Source: Sphingobacterium litopenaei
GTDB lineage: Bacteria; Bacteroidota; Bacteroidia; Sphingobacteriales; Sphingobacteriaceae
Direction of reading: 5' to 3'
NCBI RefSeq assembly: GCF_014692495.1
Contig: NZ_JACOIJ010000009.1
Coordinates: 1 to 64,000, forward strand
Length of the DNA stretch: 64,000 nt
A program made the translations under genes and the position numbers. Each line of letters begins with the position of its first letter. Positions within the stretch are counted from its first letter, which is position 1. Below are positions 8,526 to 17,803 of the stretch, piece by piece. The notes beneath the pieces are model-generated. The model was given only the letters and a program-made list of their open reading frames with translations, did no database searches and had not been told where the DNA came from.

Positions 8526-9050
8526 ATGATTAAACCGGATAAAAAAACTGAAACTGAATTTCAATTAATTTATCGCGATCATTATGCGCAGTTGTATTTG
8601 CATGCCTTAAAAATGCTAAAGGATAATGAAGAAGCTAAGGATATTGTACACGAAGTATTCACTAGACTGTGGCTGAAATTTACGCAGCTCCCGGAAAACA
8701 TAAATATCAAATCGTATTTACTAGTTGCTGTGCGCAATGCCGTTCTTGATCGCTTTTCGAAAGATACGGTACGAAGGAAGTATTTATCTCAGCTGGACCC
8801 CAGCGACTTTTTATATTTTAATGATCAGGCAGAAATAGAAACTGAGCTAATGGGCATCATTGAAAATGAAATAGCGCAGCTACCCGAGCAGATGCGAATC
8901 GTTTTTATGCAAAGTCGCTTCCACGATAAGTCCAATTCGCAAATCGCTGATGAACTAAATATTTCTATTAACACCGTTAAAACTCATATTAGCAGAGCCA
9001 TTAAACGTCTTAAATTAAAGACACAGCATTTTTTTTCTCTTTTTATATAA
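8526..9050 (+). CDS. FecI-type ECF sigma factor
   Basis: A 174-residue ECF sigma-70 factor. Region 2 has YRDHYAQLYLHALKMLKDNEEAKDIVHEVF and region 4 has LPEQMRIVFMQSRFHDKSNSQIADELNISINTVKTHISRA with a clear helix-turn-helix. In Bacteroidota such sigmas form a trans-envelope pathway with a FecR anti-sigma and a SusC carrying an N-terminal STN domain, so that ligand binding outside turns on susCD. All three parts follow here in order. It is divergent from the fucosidase-sulfatase operon across 192 bases. Confidence 0.9.
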   Translation: MIKPDKKTETEFQLIYRDHYAQLYLHALKMLKDNEEAKDIVHEVFTRLWLKFTQLPENINIKSYLLVAVRNAVLDRFSKDTVRRKYLSQLDPSDFLYFNDQAEIETELMGIIENEIAQLPEQMRIVFMQSRFHDKSNSQIADELNISINTVKTHISRAIKRLKLKTQHFFSLFI

Positions 9051-9110
9051 TCTCTTGTCATCCCTTTTCTATCTCATCCCGTTTGTAAGATAGTAGATAG
9101 CCAAATTAGG

Positions 9111-10220
9111 ATGAACAATAATGCAATAGACGAGCTTTTAAGTAAATGGAAACAGGGAACTCTTTCTGAAAAGGAAAAAAAGGTTCTTATGTCCTGGTAT
9201 ATAAGACAGGCTAAACAGCAGCTCAATTATGAGATTGATACTGCTCAATTTTCAAAAGATTTACAAGAGCTAAAGAATTATAATTTTAAATCAAGGAAAA
9301 CTAAAATTAGGTCTCTGAGGCCCTATTACTCTGCCGCAGCGTTAATACTGGTCTTCATAAGCTTCATCTTTATAGCAGTATATTATAACTCATCCACGAA
9401 GATGTCTTCCAGCGATCCTATATTTTCCCAAGGAAACCGTGCCATATTACATCAAATTAATGGAGAAAGTGTAGCCTTGGAAGACTTTAAATCAGGAGAT
9501 AAGGTTATAAATGATCATTTTACGACAACAAAAATTGATAGTGGAACTATTGTATATTCTTTAAACGGAAACCATAAACAAATACCCGACTATTATGAGG
9601 AAATTACCACGCCAAAAGGTGGGGAGTTTAAAGTTATTTTAACCGATGGTACTAAAGTCTGGTTAAATAATAAAACCAAACTTAAATTTTTTATTTCTAG
9701 CACTACAGCTGAGCGTCACGTATGGCTCCAAGGGGAAGCTTTTTTTGAGGTGGCGCACGATAAGGATCGTCCGTTTTTTGTTACCACTGGCAAACAAAAA
9801 GTCAAAGTATTGGGCACTGCATTCAATATTAATACAAATGATAATCAAATTGTAACTACCCTAGTGTCTGGGAAAGTAGCAATTAATTCCAATAAAATAA
9901 TACTTAAGCCCGGTGAGCAGTCAATAACCCATGATTACACCAATTATAAAGTTTCTCAGGTTGATATAGAAGCCTATGTATCCTGGAAGAATGGTTATTT
10001 TCTGTTCAATTATGAACCCCTTAGTGAGGTCTTAAGTAAGCTTGGCGATTGGTATGATGTGGATTTTGAAGTGGAGCAGGATTTGGGGGATGAAAAAGTA
10101 TGGGCAACTGTTTCCCGAAAAAGAAATCTACAAGATGCACTAAAACTTATTGAGAAATCGGGCATTGCAAAATTCACGATTAATAAAGAAAGGAGGATAA
10201 GCGTACAGAGAGTGAAGTAA
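9111..10220 (+). CDS. FecR-family anti-sigma factor
   Basis: A 369-residue inner-membrane protein. Cytoplasmic part about residues 1-75, one membrane helix about 76-93 (SAAALILVFISFIFIAVYY), then a periplasmic FecR domain (EITTPKGGEFKVILTDGTKVWLN, WLQGEAFFEVAHDKDRPFFV, VKVLGTAFNI) and a C-terminal DUF4974-like domain (YFLFNYEPLSEVLSKLGDWYDVDF). It holds the FecI sigma until the SusC STN domain signals. It starts 60 bases after fecI, in the same operon. Confidence 0.92.
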   Translation: MNNNAIDELLSKWKQGTLSEKEKKVLMSWYIRQAKQQLNYEIDTAQFSKDLQELKNYNFKSRKTKIRSLRPYYSAAALILVFISFIFIAVYYNSSTKMSSSDPIFSQGNRAILHQINGESVALEDFKSGDKVINDHFTTTKIDSGTIVYSLNGNHKQIPDYYEEITTPKGGEFKVILTDGTKVWLNNKTKLKFFISSTTAERHVWLQGEAFFEVAHDKDRPFFVTTGKQKVKVLGTAFNINTNDNQIVTTLVSGKVAINSNKIILKPGEQSITHDYTNYKVSQVDIEAYVSWKNGYFLFNYEPLSEVLSKLGDWYDVDFEVEQDLGDEKVWATVSRKRNLQDALKLIEKSGIAKFTINKERRISVQRVK

Positions 10221-10297
10221 TATATAAGTATACTGGAGAACTGCCATTCCCCAGTACATATTCATTAAATAAATAATTTAATTACTAACCAAATATA

Positions 10298-13200
10298 ATG
10301 AAAAATAAACTTTTAGAGCAGAGCCACTACTGCTCTGTTAACAGATATATTTTATATATGAAATTAACACTTCTATTTTCTTTTTTTGTTGTACTAAACA
10401 GTTGGGCTACAGTGAGTGGGCAGGTAATTACAATAAAAGGAAAAAATATTCAGATTTCTGATTTTTTCAAAGCCATAAAGCAACAAACCGGATATGATGT
10501 GATTTCTCGGGGCCAAACAATACATCAGCAAAAATTAGATTTGAACTTCAACAATACGCCATTATCCCAGGCTTTAGATATGGTGTCAAAAAACAGAAAT
10601 CTGACTTACATCATAGAGAATAAAGCCATCATTATCACTAAGAAATCTTCAAATACAGAGCGTGTTTCTAATTTGAAGGTGCCTGCTTTTAGCGACCCAC
10701 TGGCTCAAAATCAGGTGCATGGAAGGGTGCTAGGGGCTAATAATCAGCCTCTTTCTAATGTGACAATAAACATCCTCGAGACAGAGCAAATTACCCAAAC
10801 TGATCAACAAGGTAATTTTAAAATCAATGCATCTGTAGGTGATGTTTTAAAGTTTTCTTATCTAGGCTATCAGGCACAAAAGATTACTATTAAAGATTTA
10901 AATCAATTAACAATTACTCTGTTAGAATCTCAAGAGGGACTAGATGAAGTTGTAGTAGTGGGTTTCGGCTTGCAAAAGAAAACTAATGTAACAGGTGCAA
11001 TAGCAACTGTTGATACTAAATTATTAGAATCACGGCCTGTAACATCAGTCACTCAAGCCCTACAAGGTACCGTTCCAGGACTTAATATTTCTACTAATTC
11101 CTTAGGGGGACAATTGGGACAAAGTATGAATGTTAATATTCGAGGTACAGGAACAATAGGTACAGGTTCCTCCGCGAGCGCACTAGTGCTTATTGATGGA
11201 ATTGAAGGAAATATGAATAATTTAAATGCCGATGATATTGAGTCTATTTCTGTATTAAAGGATGCCTCGGCAGCCTCAATATATGGATCAAGGGCTGCTT
11301 TTGGCGTGATTTTAATCACTACTAAATCGGGAAAGTCAGGCTCTTCAATTATTTCCTACACCAATAACTTCCGTAATGCAGCACCCATGAACATGCCCCA
11401 TTTATTGAACTCCTTTGATTTTGCCCATTATTTTAATGAATCTGCAATCAATAACGGGGGACAGACAATATTTGATGTTAACACCATTGAGCGTATTAGT
11501 GATTTTATTGCCGGAAATATCACAACAACGACTATTCCAAATGAGGGTAATGGCAACTGGCAATTTCATGAGCGTGCCAATGATAATGTGAATTGGTATG
11601 ATGTGCATTATAAAAGTGCATGGTCGGCAGAAAATAATATAAATTTTAATGGTGGATCTGATAAATATCAGTACTACGCCTCGGCTAACTATTTGGATCA
11701 GAATGGAAATTTAAGGTATGGTGAGGATAGATTTAAACGTTTTCAAACCATGGGTAAAATCAATGCAAAAATTAATGATTTTGTAGATCTTAAAGTGACC
11801 TCCAGATTCGTACGTACCCATCTCAATAACCCGTATTACAGTAGTCTTTCAGGATTATTATATCATGATATTGTTCGCATGTGGCCTATGATGCCTTATA
11901 AAGATCCTAATGGACATTACATGCGAAATGGAAAACTAGCGCAGCTTACAAACGGAAGCAGGTCTATTACTAATAATGATAATGTTTTTTTACAAGGGCA
12001 AATCGTTATTCACCCGGCAGCAGGATGGAATATATATGCCGAGGCAGGGCTTCGTACCATTAATGAAAATAACCAAAGCAACGTAAATTCCGTCTATGAA
12101 TATAATGTTAAAGGAGAGCCACTGCTTCTGCAATTCGATGGTACTCGACCATTAGGGGCAACGGAGGCTTCTCAGTCATATAGCAATCAGAACATGTATA
12201 CCACCAGTATGTATTCTGATTATACCCAGCAGCTAGATAATCATCTTGTGAAAATGATGATCGGAGCCAATACAGAGCTATTTAAATTTAGAAATTTAGG
12301 CGCCATGCGGCCTAATTTATATTCGGAATCAGTTCCCGAAATAAGTGCCGCAGGTGGAATCGATAAGATTACAGCTGCTAATGTATATGACTGGGCTACA
12401 GCAGGATTTTTTGGACGTTTAAATTACGATTATGCAGATAAGTATTTATTGGAAGTAAATCTTAGATATGATGGATCCTCAAGATTCTTAAGCGATCAAC
12501 GCTGGTCTCTCTTTCCTAGTTTTTCTGTGGGTTGGAATTTGGCTAAAGAAAATTTTATGTCCTTTAATACTTTATTCACCGTCATAAAGCCTAGGTTTTC
12601 TTGGGGGAGGTTGGGAAATCAAAATACCAATAATATTTACCCATTCTATCTTACGCAGCCTATCACTGCAAATGGAGGAAACTGGCTTGTGGGCGGCGTA
12701 AAACCTACAATAGCGTCTGTTCCTGGTATGATAAGCAGTACCCTTACTTGGGAGAAAATAAACACCAAAAACTTAGGTTTGGATATGGTGGGATTTTCCA
12801 ATCGATTTAGCCTAAGTTTCGATTATTTCAATCGCCTTACAGAAGGAATGGTAGGACCAGCGGCGGAAATTGGAGCTATTTTTGGAACATCTTTGCCTAA
12901 TACCAATAATGCAACTTTAGATAACAAAGGCTGGGAGCTCGTATTGGGATGGCGTGATAAAATAGGACAGCTGGGCTATAATATAAGTGCAAATTTAGCA
13001 GACAATATTGTTAAAGTTAAAAAATACCCTAATGCATCAAATGCGTTATCTACGTATTACAACGGCCAGGTTTTAGGTGAAATTTGGGGTTACCATACCC
13101 AAGGTATTGCCACCTCAAATGAACAAATGAACGACTGGTTATCCAATAATAAACCGACATGGGGGGCAAATTGGGGAGAAGGAGATATCATGTATAAAGA

Positions 13201-13795
13201 TATAAATGGCGATGGCGAGGTGAATATGGGGTCCAATACATTAGACGATCCAGGAGACCGAAGTATTATTGGTAATAGCACACCGCGCTACTTATTTGGA
13301 TTAAACATAGCGCTGGACTGGAAAGGGCTGGATTTTAGTGCTTTTTTGCAAGGGGTTGCAAAGCGTGATGCATGGTTAAGCGATCCAAACTTTTGGGGTG
13401 TGGGCACTGGACAGTGGCAGTCAACGGGTTTTGTCGAGCATCTTGATTATTACCGCCCTGAAGGCACAACATCTGTTTTTGGCGCGAATACCTCAGCCTA
13501 TTATCCTAAACCGTATTTAAGTCAGACAATGAATCAAGAGGTACAAACTCGATATTTGCAAAATGCTTCATACTTGCGTTTAAAGAATATTCAGTTAGGG
13601 TATACACTAGATGCTAATTTATTGGCAAAAGCCAAAATTCGTAAAGCTAGATTTTACCTGAGCGCAGAGAACCTAATGACCGTAAGTAGCATATTAGATG
13701 TGTACGATCCCGAAGCAATTAATGGTCCTTATGGTAATGGTAAGACTTATCCACTTTCCCGTACCATTTCCTTGGGGTGTAATTTGACATTTTAA
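10298..13795 (+). CDS. susC: SusC-like TonB-dependent outer-membrane transporter with STN domain
   Basis: A 1165-residue protein. After an N-terminal signal region (LLFSFFVVLNSWATVSGQ) come an STN domain (about 45-120: ISDFFKAIKQQTGYDVISRG), a carboxypeptidase-like domain (about 139-210: GRVLGANNQPLSNVTINI), a TonB-box-like LDEVVVVGFG, the plug (KTNVTGAIATVD, DIESISVLKDASAASIYGSRAAFGVILITTKSG) and a 22-strand barrel ending in LTF. The STN domain contacts FecR, so this transporter both imports the glycan and reports its presence. It is followed nine bases later by susD. Length is normal for the STN-containing class. Substrate is inferred from the neighbouring fucosidase and sulfatase. Confidence 0.95.
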   Translation: MKNKLLEQSHYCSVNRYILYMKLTLLFSFFVVLNSWATVSGQVITIKGKNIQISDFFKAIKQQTGYDVISRGQTIHQQKLDLNFNNTPLSQALDMVSKNRNLTYIIENKAIIITKKSSNTERVSNLKVPAFSDPLAQNQVHGRVLGANNQPLSNVTINILETEQITQTDQQGNFKINASVGDVLKFSYLGYQAQKITIKDLNQLTITLLESQEGLDEVVVVGFGLQKKTNVTGAIATVDTKLLESRPVTSVTQALQGTVPGLNISTNSLGGQLGQSMNVNIRGTGTIGTGSSASALVLIDGIEGNMNNLNADDIESISVLKDASAASIYGSRAAFGVILITTKSGKSGSSIISYTNNFRNAAPMNMPHLLNSFDFAHYFNESAINNGGQTIFDVNTIERISDFIAGNITTTTIPNEGNGNWQFHERANDNVNWYDVHYKSAWSAENNINFNGGSDKYQYYASANYLDQNGNLRYGEDRFKRFQTMGKINAKINDFVDLKVTSRFVRTHLNNPYYSSLSGLLYHDIVRMWPMMPYKDPNGHYMRNGKLAQLTNGSRSITNNDNVFLQGQIVIHPAAGWNIYAEAGLRTINENNQSNVNSVYEYNVKGEPLLLQFDGTRPLGATEASQSYSNQNMYTTSMYSDYTQQLDNHLVKMMIGANTELFKFRNLGAMRPNLYSESVPEISAAGGIDKITAANVYDWATAGFFGRLNYDYADKYLLEVNLRYDGSSRFLSDQRWSLFPSFSVGWNLAKENFMSFNTLFTVIKPRFSWGRLGNQNTNNIYPFYLTQPITANGGNWLVGGVKPTIASVPGMISSTLTWEKINTKNLGLDMVGFSNRFSLSFDYFNRLTEGMVGPAAEIGAIFGTSLPNTNNATLDNKGWELVLGWRDKIGQLGYNISANLADNIVKVKKYPNASNALSTYYNGQVLGEIWGYHTQGIATSNEQMNDWLSNNKPTWGANWGEGDIMYKDINGDGEVNMGSNTLDDPGDRSIIGNSTPRYLFGLNIALDWKGLDFSAFLQGVAKRDAWLSDPNFWGVGTGQWQSTGFVEHLDYYRPEGTTSVFGANTSAYYPKPYLSQTMNQEVQTRYLQNASYLRLKNIQLGYTLDANLLAKAKIRKARFYLSAENLMTVSSILDVYDPEAINGPYGNGKTYPLSRTISLGCNLTF

Positions 13796-13804
13796 ACTGA
13801 CATT

Positions 13805-15769
13805 ATGAAAACTATATATATTAGTGTTCTTCTTGCTTTACTATCTTTTAGTTCGTGTAATAAATTTTTAGATAGAGAGCCATTAGGAGAAATTTCTACA
13901 AACACTTACCTCAGAACAGACAATGACTTAGCCGCCTATGCCATAGGTTTATATAATATTTTACCTTCGCATGGGCCAGGAAGTTATGGTCTGGGTATTT
14001 TTGCAGTTGATAATGGAACCGATAATCAAGCTGCTACATCTCCAAACACCTTATTTATTCCCGGTCAGACGCGTGTCCCTAATACTGGGGGAGATTGGGA
14101 CTTCTCTTCCATCCGTTCTGTAAACTACTTTATAAATACAGTAGAACCTCGAATGGAGAATTCTCAAATATCAGGCAACCAAAGTCATGTAAAGCATTAT
14201 TTAGGGGAAGTATACTTTTTGCGCGCTTTTATTTATTTTAATAAACTCGTGAGTTTGGGAGATTTTCCAATTTTAACGCAGGAAGTTGGTCAGGATTATG
14301 CGAGTGTTTTAGAATTTAGCAAAAGGAGACCGCGTAATGAAGTTGCTAGATTTATTTTAGCAGACTTAGATAGAGCATTTTCCTTAATGTTACCCGTTGC
14401 ACCTGCGCAAAATAGATTATCACGTAATGTAGCTGCATTATTTAAAAGTCGGGTTGCCTTATTTGAAGGTACATGGGAAAAATACCATAAAGGCACCTCT
14501 CGAGTGCCCAGAGGACCAGGCTGGCCTGGTGCTGGAGCACCTTATCTTAATGATTTTCAAATAAATATCGATCAAGAGATTAATTTTTTTCTTACACAGG
14601 CTAAAGAAGCTGCTAAAGTCGTTGCTGAATCACATTCTCTAGCGGCTAATTATCCTGCCATGTTCAATAGTAACACATTAAATGGAAATCCTGAGGTGCT
14701 GCTGTGGCGTGGATATAATGTTAGTACAGATGTTAGTGTCTTTCATTATGTAGTTGGATATATCCAGCGTAATGGAGGTGGGAATTCAGGGTTTACCAAA
14801 AGTATGATAGAAGCACATTTAATGGCTAATGGACTACCTATTTATGCTGCCAATTCTGGATATCAAGGAGATAATACCTATGAACATGTATTCCAAGGAA
14901 GGGATCCGCGATTAGGATATAATGTTTTAAAAACTGGAGACTTATTGGCAGATGATCCCTCCTTCAATGAATGGGCTGTCAACGGTAAAGGATATTTTTA
15001 TAGACCACCAATTGTTATTGGGCAACAGGAAAATAGATCCACAACGGGATATTCTGTGAAAAAAGGACATACAGCGGATGCTGCCCAAGCGCCAACTAAA
15101 CCAAGTACAATCGCAAGTGTTGTTTTCAGAGCTGCCGAGGCCTATTTGAACTATATTGAAGCGGATTATGAATTAACGGGTTTATTAGATCAATCGAGCA
15201 TTAAATATTGGAAAGCTCTGCGTACACGGAGCGGTCTGAATACTGATATTGACAATACTATTCAGCATACCGATTTATCTAAAGAATCTGACTGGGCTAA
15301 ATTTTCAGCTGGTAACCTTATCAGTCCTACCTTGTACAATATTAGGCGCGAGCGTAGAATAGAGTTTGCAGCAGAAGCTTTTAGATGGAATGATTTGAAA
15401 AGATGGAGAGCATTAGATCAAGTTGTAGATTATCATATCGAAGGATTTAACCTGTGGGATGAAAATTATAAATTATATACTAATCCTTCACATGGCATTG
15501 CTCCAATAGCATTAATTGAAAATGGTGCTACCAATTCTAATGTTTCCTCACGCTTGGAAAGTAAATATATTCGGCCGTATAGAGCAAATTCTGGAAACTT
15601 GGCTTATAAGGGTTATTCTTGGAATCAGCACAAATACTTAAACCCTATTGCAACAACCCACTTTAGGTTAACAACTATTCAAATAGGAAGTAGGGATTAT
15701 TCTACATCGGTAATATATCAAAATCCAGGTTGGACAACAGTGGCCAATTCCTTAGCAGATGGCGATTAG
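13805..15769 (+). CDS. susD: SusD/RagB-like surface glycan-binding lipoprotein
   Basis: A 654-residue lipoprotein. The lipobox is LLSFSSC with Cys at about residue 18, followed by NKFLDREPLGEIS, the usual SusD start. TPR-like helices are typical (VKHYLGEVYFLRAFIYFNKLVSLGDFPIL), and near the C-terminus is YNIRRERRIEFAAEAFRWNDLKRWRA, the conserved SusD end motif. SusD sits as a lid on SusC and captures the glycan at the surface. A little longer than the average SusD (500-600). Confidence 0.95.
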   Translation: MKTIYISVLLALLSFSSCNKFLDREPLGEISTNTYLRTDNDLAAYAIGLYNILPSHGPGSYGLGIFAVDNGTDNQAATSPNTLFIPGQTRVPNTGGDWDFSSIRSVNYFINTVEPRMENSQISGNQSHVKHYLGEVYFLRAFIYFNKLVSLGDFPILTQEVGQDYASVLEFSKRRPRNEVARFILADLDRAFSLMLPVAPAQNRLSRNVAALFKSRVALFEGTWEKYHKGTSRVPRGPGWPGAGAPYLNDFQINIDQEINFFLTQAKEAAKVVAESHSLAANYPAMFNSNTLNGNPEVLLWRGYNVSTDVSVFHYVVGYIQRNGGGNSGFTKSMIEAHLMANGLPIYAANSGYQGDNTYEHVFQGRDPRLGYNVLKTGDLLADDPSFNEWAVNGKGYFYRPPIVIGQQENRSTTGYSVKKGHTADAAQAPTKPSTIASVVFRAAEAYLNYIEADYELTGLLDQSSIKYWKALRTRSGLNTDIDNTIQHTDLSKESDWAKFSAGNLISPTLYNIRRERRIEFAAEAFRWNDLKRWRALDQVVDYHIEGFNLWDENYKLYTNPSHGIAPIALIENGATNSNVSSRLESKYIRPYRANSGNLAYKGYSWNQHKYLNPIATTHFRLTTIQIGSRDYSTSVIYQNPGWTTVANSLADGD

Positions 15770-15850
15770 TCTTTTTAAGGTTTGTATAATCTTGGAGTTA
15801 TTTTATTAAAGAACATTAAACATTAGTTTTTAACTTCTATAGCGTGGTGG

Positions 15851-15880
15851 AATTCGGTGGGTAATTTTATCCACCGAATT
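15851..15880 (+). terminator. Perfect 10-bp hairpin after susD
   Basis: AATTCGGTGG and CCACCGAATT pair perfectly around a 10-base AT loop. It lies between susD and the broken sulfatase. The downstream tract (GTAATTTTAATATG) is only weakly T-rich, so it may be a terminator, an attenuator or an mRNA-stabilising stem. Confidence 0.5.
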
Positions 15881-15891
15881 GTAATTTTAAT

Positions 15892-16385
15892 ATGAAAAAA
15901 AAATATACGTTTTTATTTATTTGTCTATAATTAGTCTAGAGGTAGTTTTAGCTCAAAATCAGATTGCCAAGCCTAATATAATTATTATCCTTGCTGACGA
16001 TTTAGGCTTCAAAGACTTAGGTTTTATGGGGGCTAAATATTACCATACCCCTAATTTGGATCAACTCGCTAAAGCCTCTCATGTCTATTATCAAGCTTAT
16101 GCAGGGGCCTCAAACTGTGCACCAAGCAGAGCTTGTTTATTAACAGGTCAAAATACCCCGAAGCATGGCATATATACCGTAGGTAGCTCTTCGCGTGGAA
16201 ATGCTAAAGACAGGAAATTAATACCTGTAGAAAACCAGGAGTTCTTACCGACAAGATTTCCTACAATTGCAACATTTCTTAAAGAGCAGGGCTATAATAC
16301 TGCTTCTATTGGAAAATGGCACCTTTTTACTACATTGGTTGCTACATTGTTAACTATTAGAACGGTAAGGAATAAACTGGAATAA
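15892..16385 (+). pseudogene. Second sulfatase: frameshifted start, truncated after about 150 residues
   Basis: The natural ATG at 15892 begins MKKKYTFLF but meets a stop after 12 codons. The sulfatase frame starts without an ATG (TTG 15921). A run of nine A (15895-15903) follows the ATG; ten A would join the two frames into a normal signal peptide (MKKKIYVFIYLSIISLEVVLAQ-like). The body shows S1 marks: IIIILADDLGFKD and NCAPSRACLLTGQNT with the formylglycine Cys. After ASIGKWH the protein ends in foreign residues because the 33-bp repeat at 16320 interrupts it. About two-thirds of the enzyme is missing. Confidence 0.85.
16320..16352 (-). repeat. 33-bp inverted repeat, right copy
   Basis: Perfect reverse complement of 1926-1958. 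It lies exactly where the second sulfatase gene stops resembling a sulfatase (after GKWH), so it marks a recombination or insertion junction. Sequence beyond both copies diverges at once. Confidence 0.85.
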
Positions 16386-16799
16386 AATAATTGCCTGCAG
16401 ATGGTCAACATTGATTAGTTATTTTTATTTAATATTTTAAATATAAAAAGTTTAATTTAAAATTCTGGGTATCTATATGTACTAAATTTTAGAAAATTAG
16501 ATAATAAAAACTTATATATTCTTTATATAAAGTATGCCATTAAGGTATGAATCATGTTAGCATTAAATCCTAATAAAAATGATAACATAGGCCCTAAAAG
16601 TCAGTCTTATTACATGTATAAATTGTTGATACTTTGTTATATTGTTACTTTGATAACATGCAAGTTTATTATAAAAATATTCTATTGTATCTTCTAATTG
16701 AATGTTTTGATTTTATGGATTGTTCTATTGTAGAATTAATTTCTTTAAGTTTTGTTAACAAGTCTTTTTGTGGCTTGTTTTGGCTTATACTTTCTTCTA

Positions 16800-16839
16800 T
16801 TGCAAGATGTGTTTTTGTACGTACAAAAACTTCTTGCAA
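16800..16839. repeat. Hairpin A with 20-bp perfect inner palindrome
   Basis: Outer arms TTGCAAGA / TCTTGCAA, an unequal internal bulge (TGT on one side, T on the other) and the inner palindrome GTTTTTGTACGTACAAAAAC. The sister element at 17764 keeps the same outer arm, bulge and palindrome but with compensating changes. The pattern points to a folded single strand (RNA or ssDNA) being selected. It is followed 21 bases later by ATCGGAACTCATAAA. Confidence 0.75.
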
Positions 16840-17220
16840 CTAATAGTTGGGAGGTAACACATCGGAACTCATAAACAAAAGAAAAGCTAAAACATATAAA
16901 GAACACATTAAAACTTTTCAAAAATTAATTTAATGTATATCAACAGATTAATCATTGAAAAATATACTTTCATTAAATATTGGCATGGGTAATTCAGAAT
17001 TGTTGCTCGCCAATTTTTATTTGATATGGAGAAGCTTCATTGCCAACTGCATATGCTAACTATAATGTAAATGATTAGAAAATTTTAAGCCTACGGCGGC
17101 TCTATATAGATATAGGCCACAAGGAGACCTATATCGATTTAGAGCTCACTGACACAGTTTGCTTTACACTTCCACTACAGTACATGTATATTATTTATTA
17201 GGCCTCTTGAACAGTAAAAT

Positions 17221-17655
17221 TGATTGTAGCTTAATAACTATTCAACTATTTCTTTTGTGACCCAAAGGTCAATTTTAAGTTTTGAATGAAATAAAAACTT
17301 AGTTATATTTTTTGTCTAGCTATTTTACTTTGTTACTTTGTTACTTTGTTACTTTGTTACTTTGCTACTTTGATACTTTGATACTTTGTTACTCTGTAAT
17401 ATAGAAGCATTCTTACTAACCATAAATACTAACCATAATTTATAGCTTAGTAAATTCCCTAGATATTTTAAATAAGTGTATAGACCAGTCTAATAGGTTG
17501 TAGCTTAATCACTATTCAACAATTATTTGTGACCCAAAGGTCAATTTTTTTTTAGGATCGAATTAAATTCTTAGTTGGATTTCTTTTAGGTAGCGTTTGT
17601 TACTTTGATACTTTGCTACTTTGTTACTTTGCTACTTTGTTACTTTGTTACTTTG
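17221..17655. repeat. Duplicated module: 17-bp box plus TTACTTTG array
   Basis: Two diverged direct copies, about 270 bp apart: TTGTAGCTTAAT-x-ACTATTCAAC, then TGTGACCCAAAGGTCAA (17256-17272 and 17528-17544), then an AT spacer, then 6-9 copies of an 8-bp unit TTACTTTG with GCTACTTT and GATACTTT variants (17325-17396 and about 17598-17655). The box matches the one at 1805-1822. Copy number may vary by slippage. Confidence 0.75.
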
Positions 17656-17763
17656 CAATATACTATGGCTTTAAATAACTTTAATATATAAGCTAAAACC
17701 CTTATGTAATCTAAAAATTAGAATCAGTAACAATAGTCTAGGTATGGTCTCTATTTATTTATA

Positions 17764-17803
17764 TTGCAAGATGTGTTATTGTGTACACAATAACTTCTTG
17801 CTA
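17764..17803. repeat. Hairpin B, covarying sister of hairpin A
   Basis: Outer arm TTGCAAGA with TCTTGC (six bases pair), the same TGT/T bulge and inner palindrome GTTATTGTGTACACAATAAC. Relative to hairpin A, the fourth pair is A-T instead of T-A and the centre is GTGTACAC instead of GTACGTAC; every change is matched on the opposite arm. ATCGGAACTTATAAA follows after 18 bases. Confidence 0.75.

Noticed and set aside
16634..16843. 69-codon open frame in the repeat region
   Set aside because: It runs through the repeats and ends in hairpin A, has low-complexity hydrophobic composition and no ribosome site.
17325..17655. CRISPR array
   Set aside because: The repeats are 8-bp units in direct contact with no spacers, and no cas gene is present.
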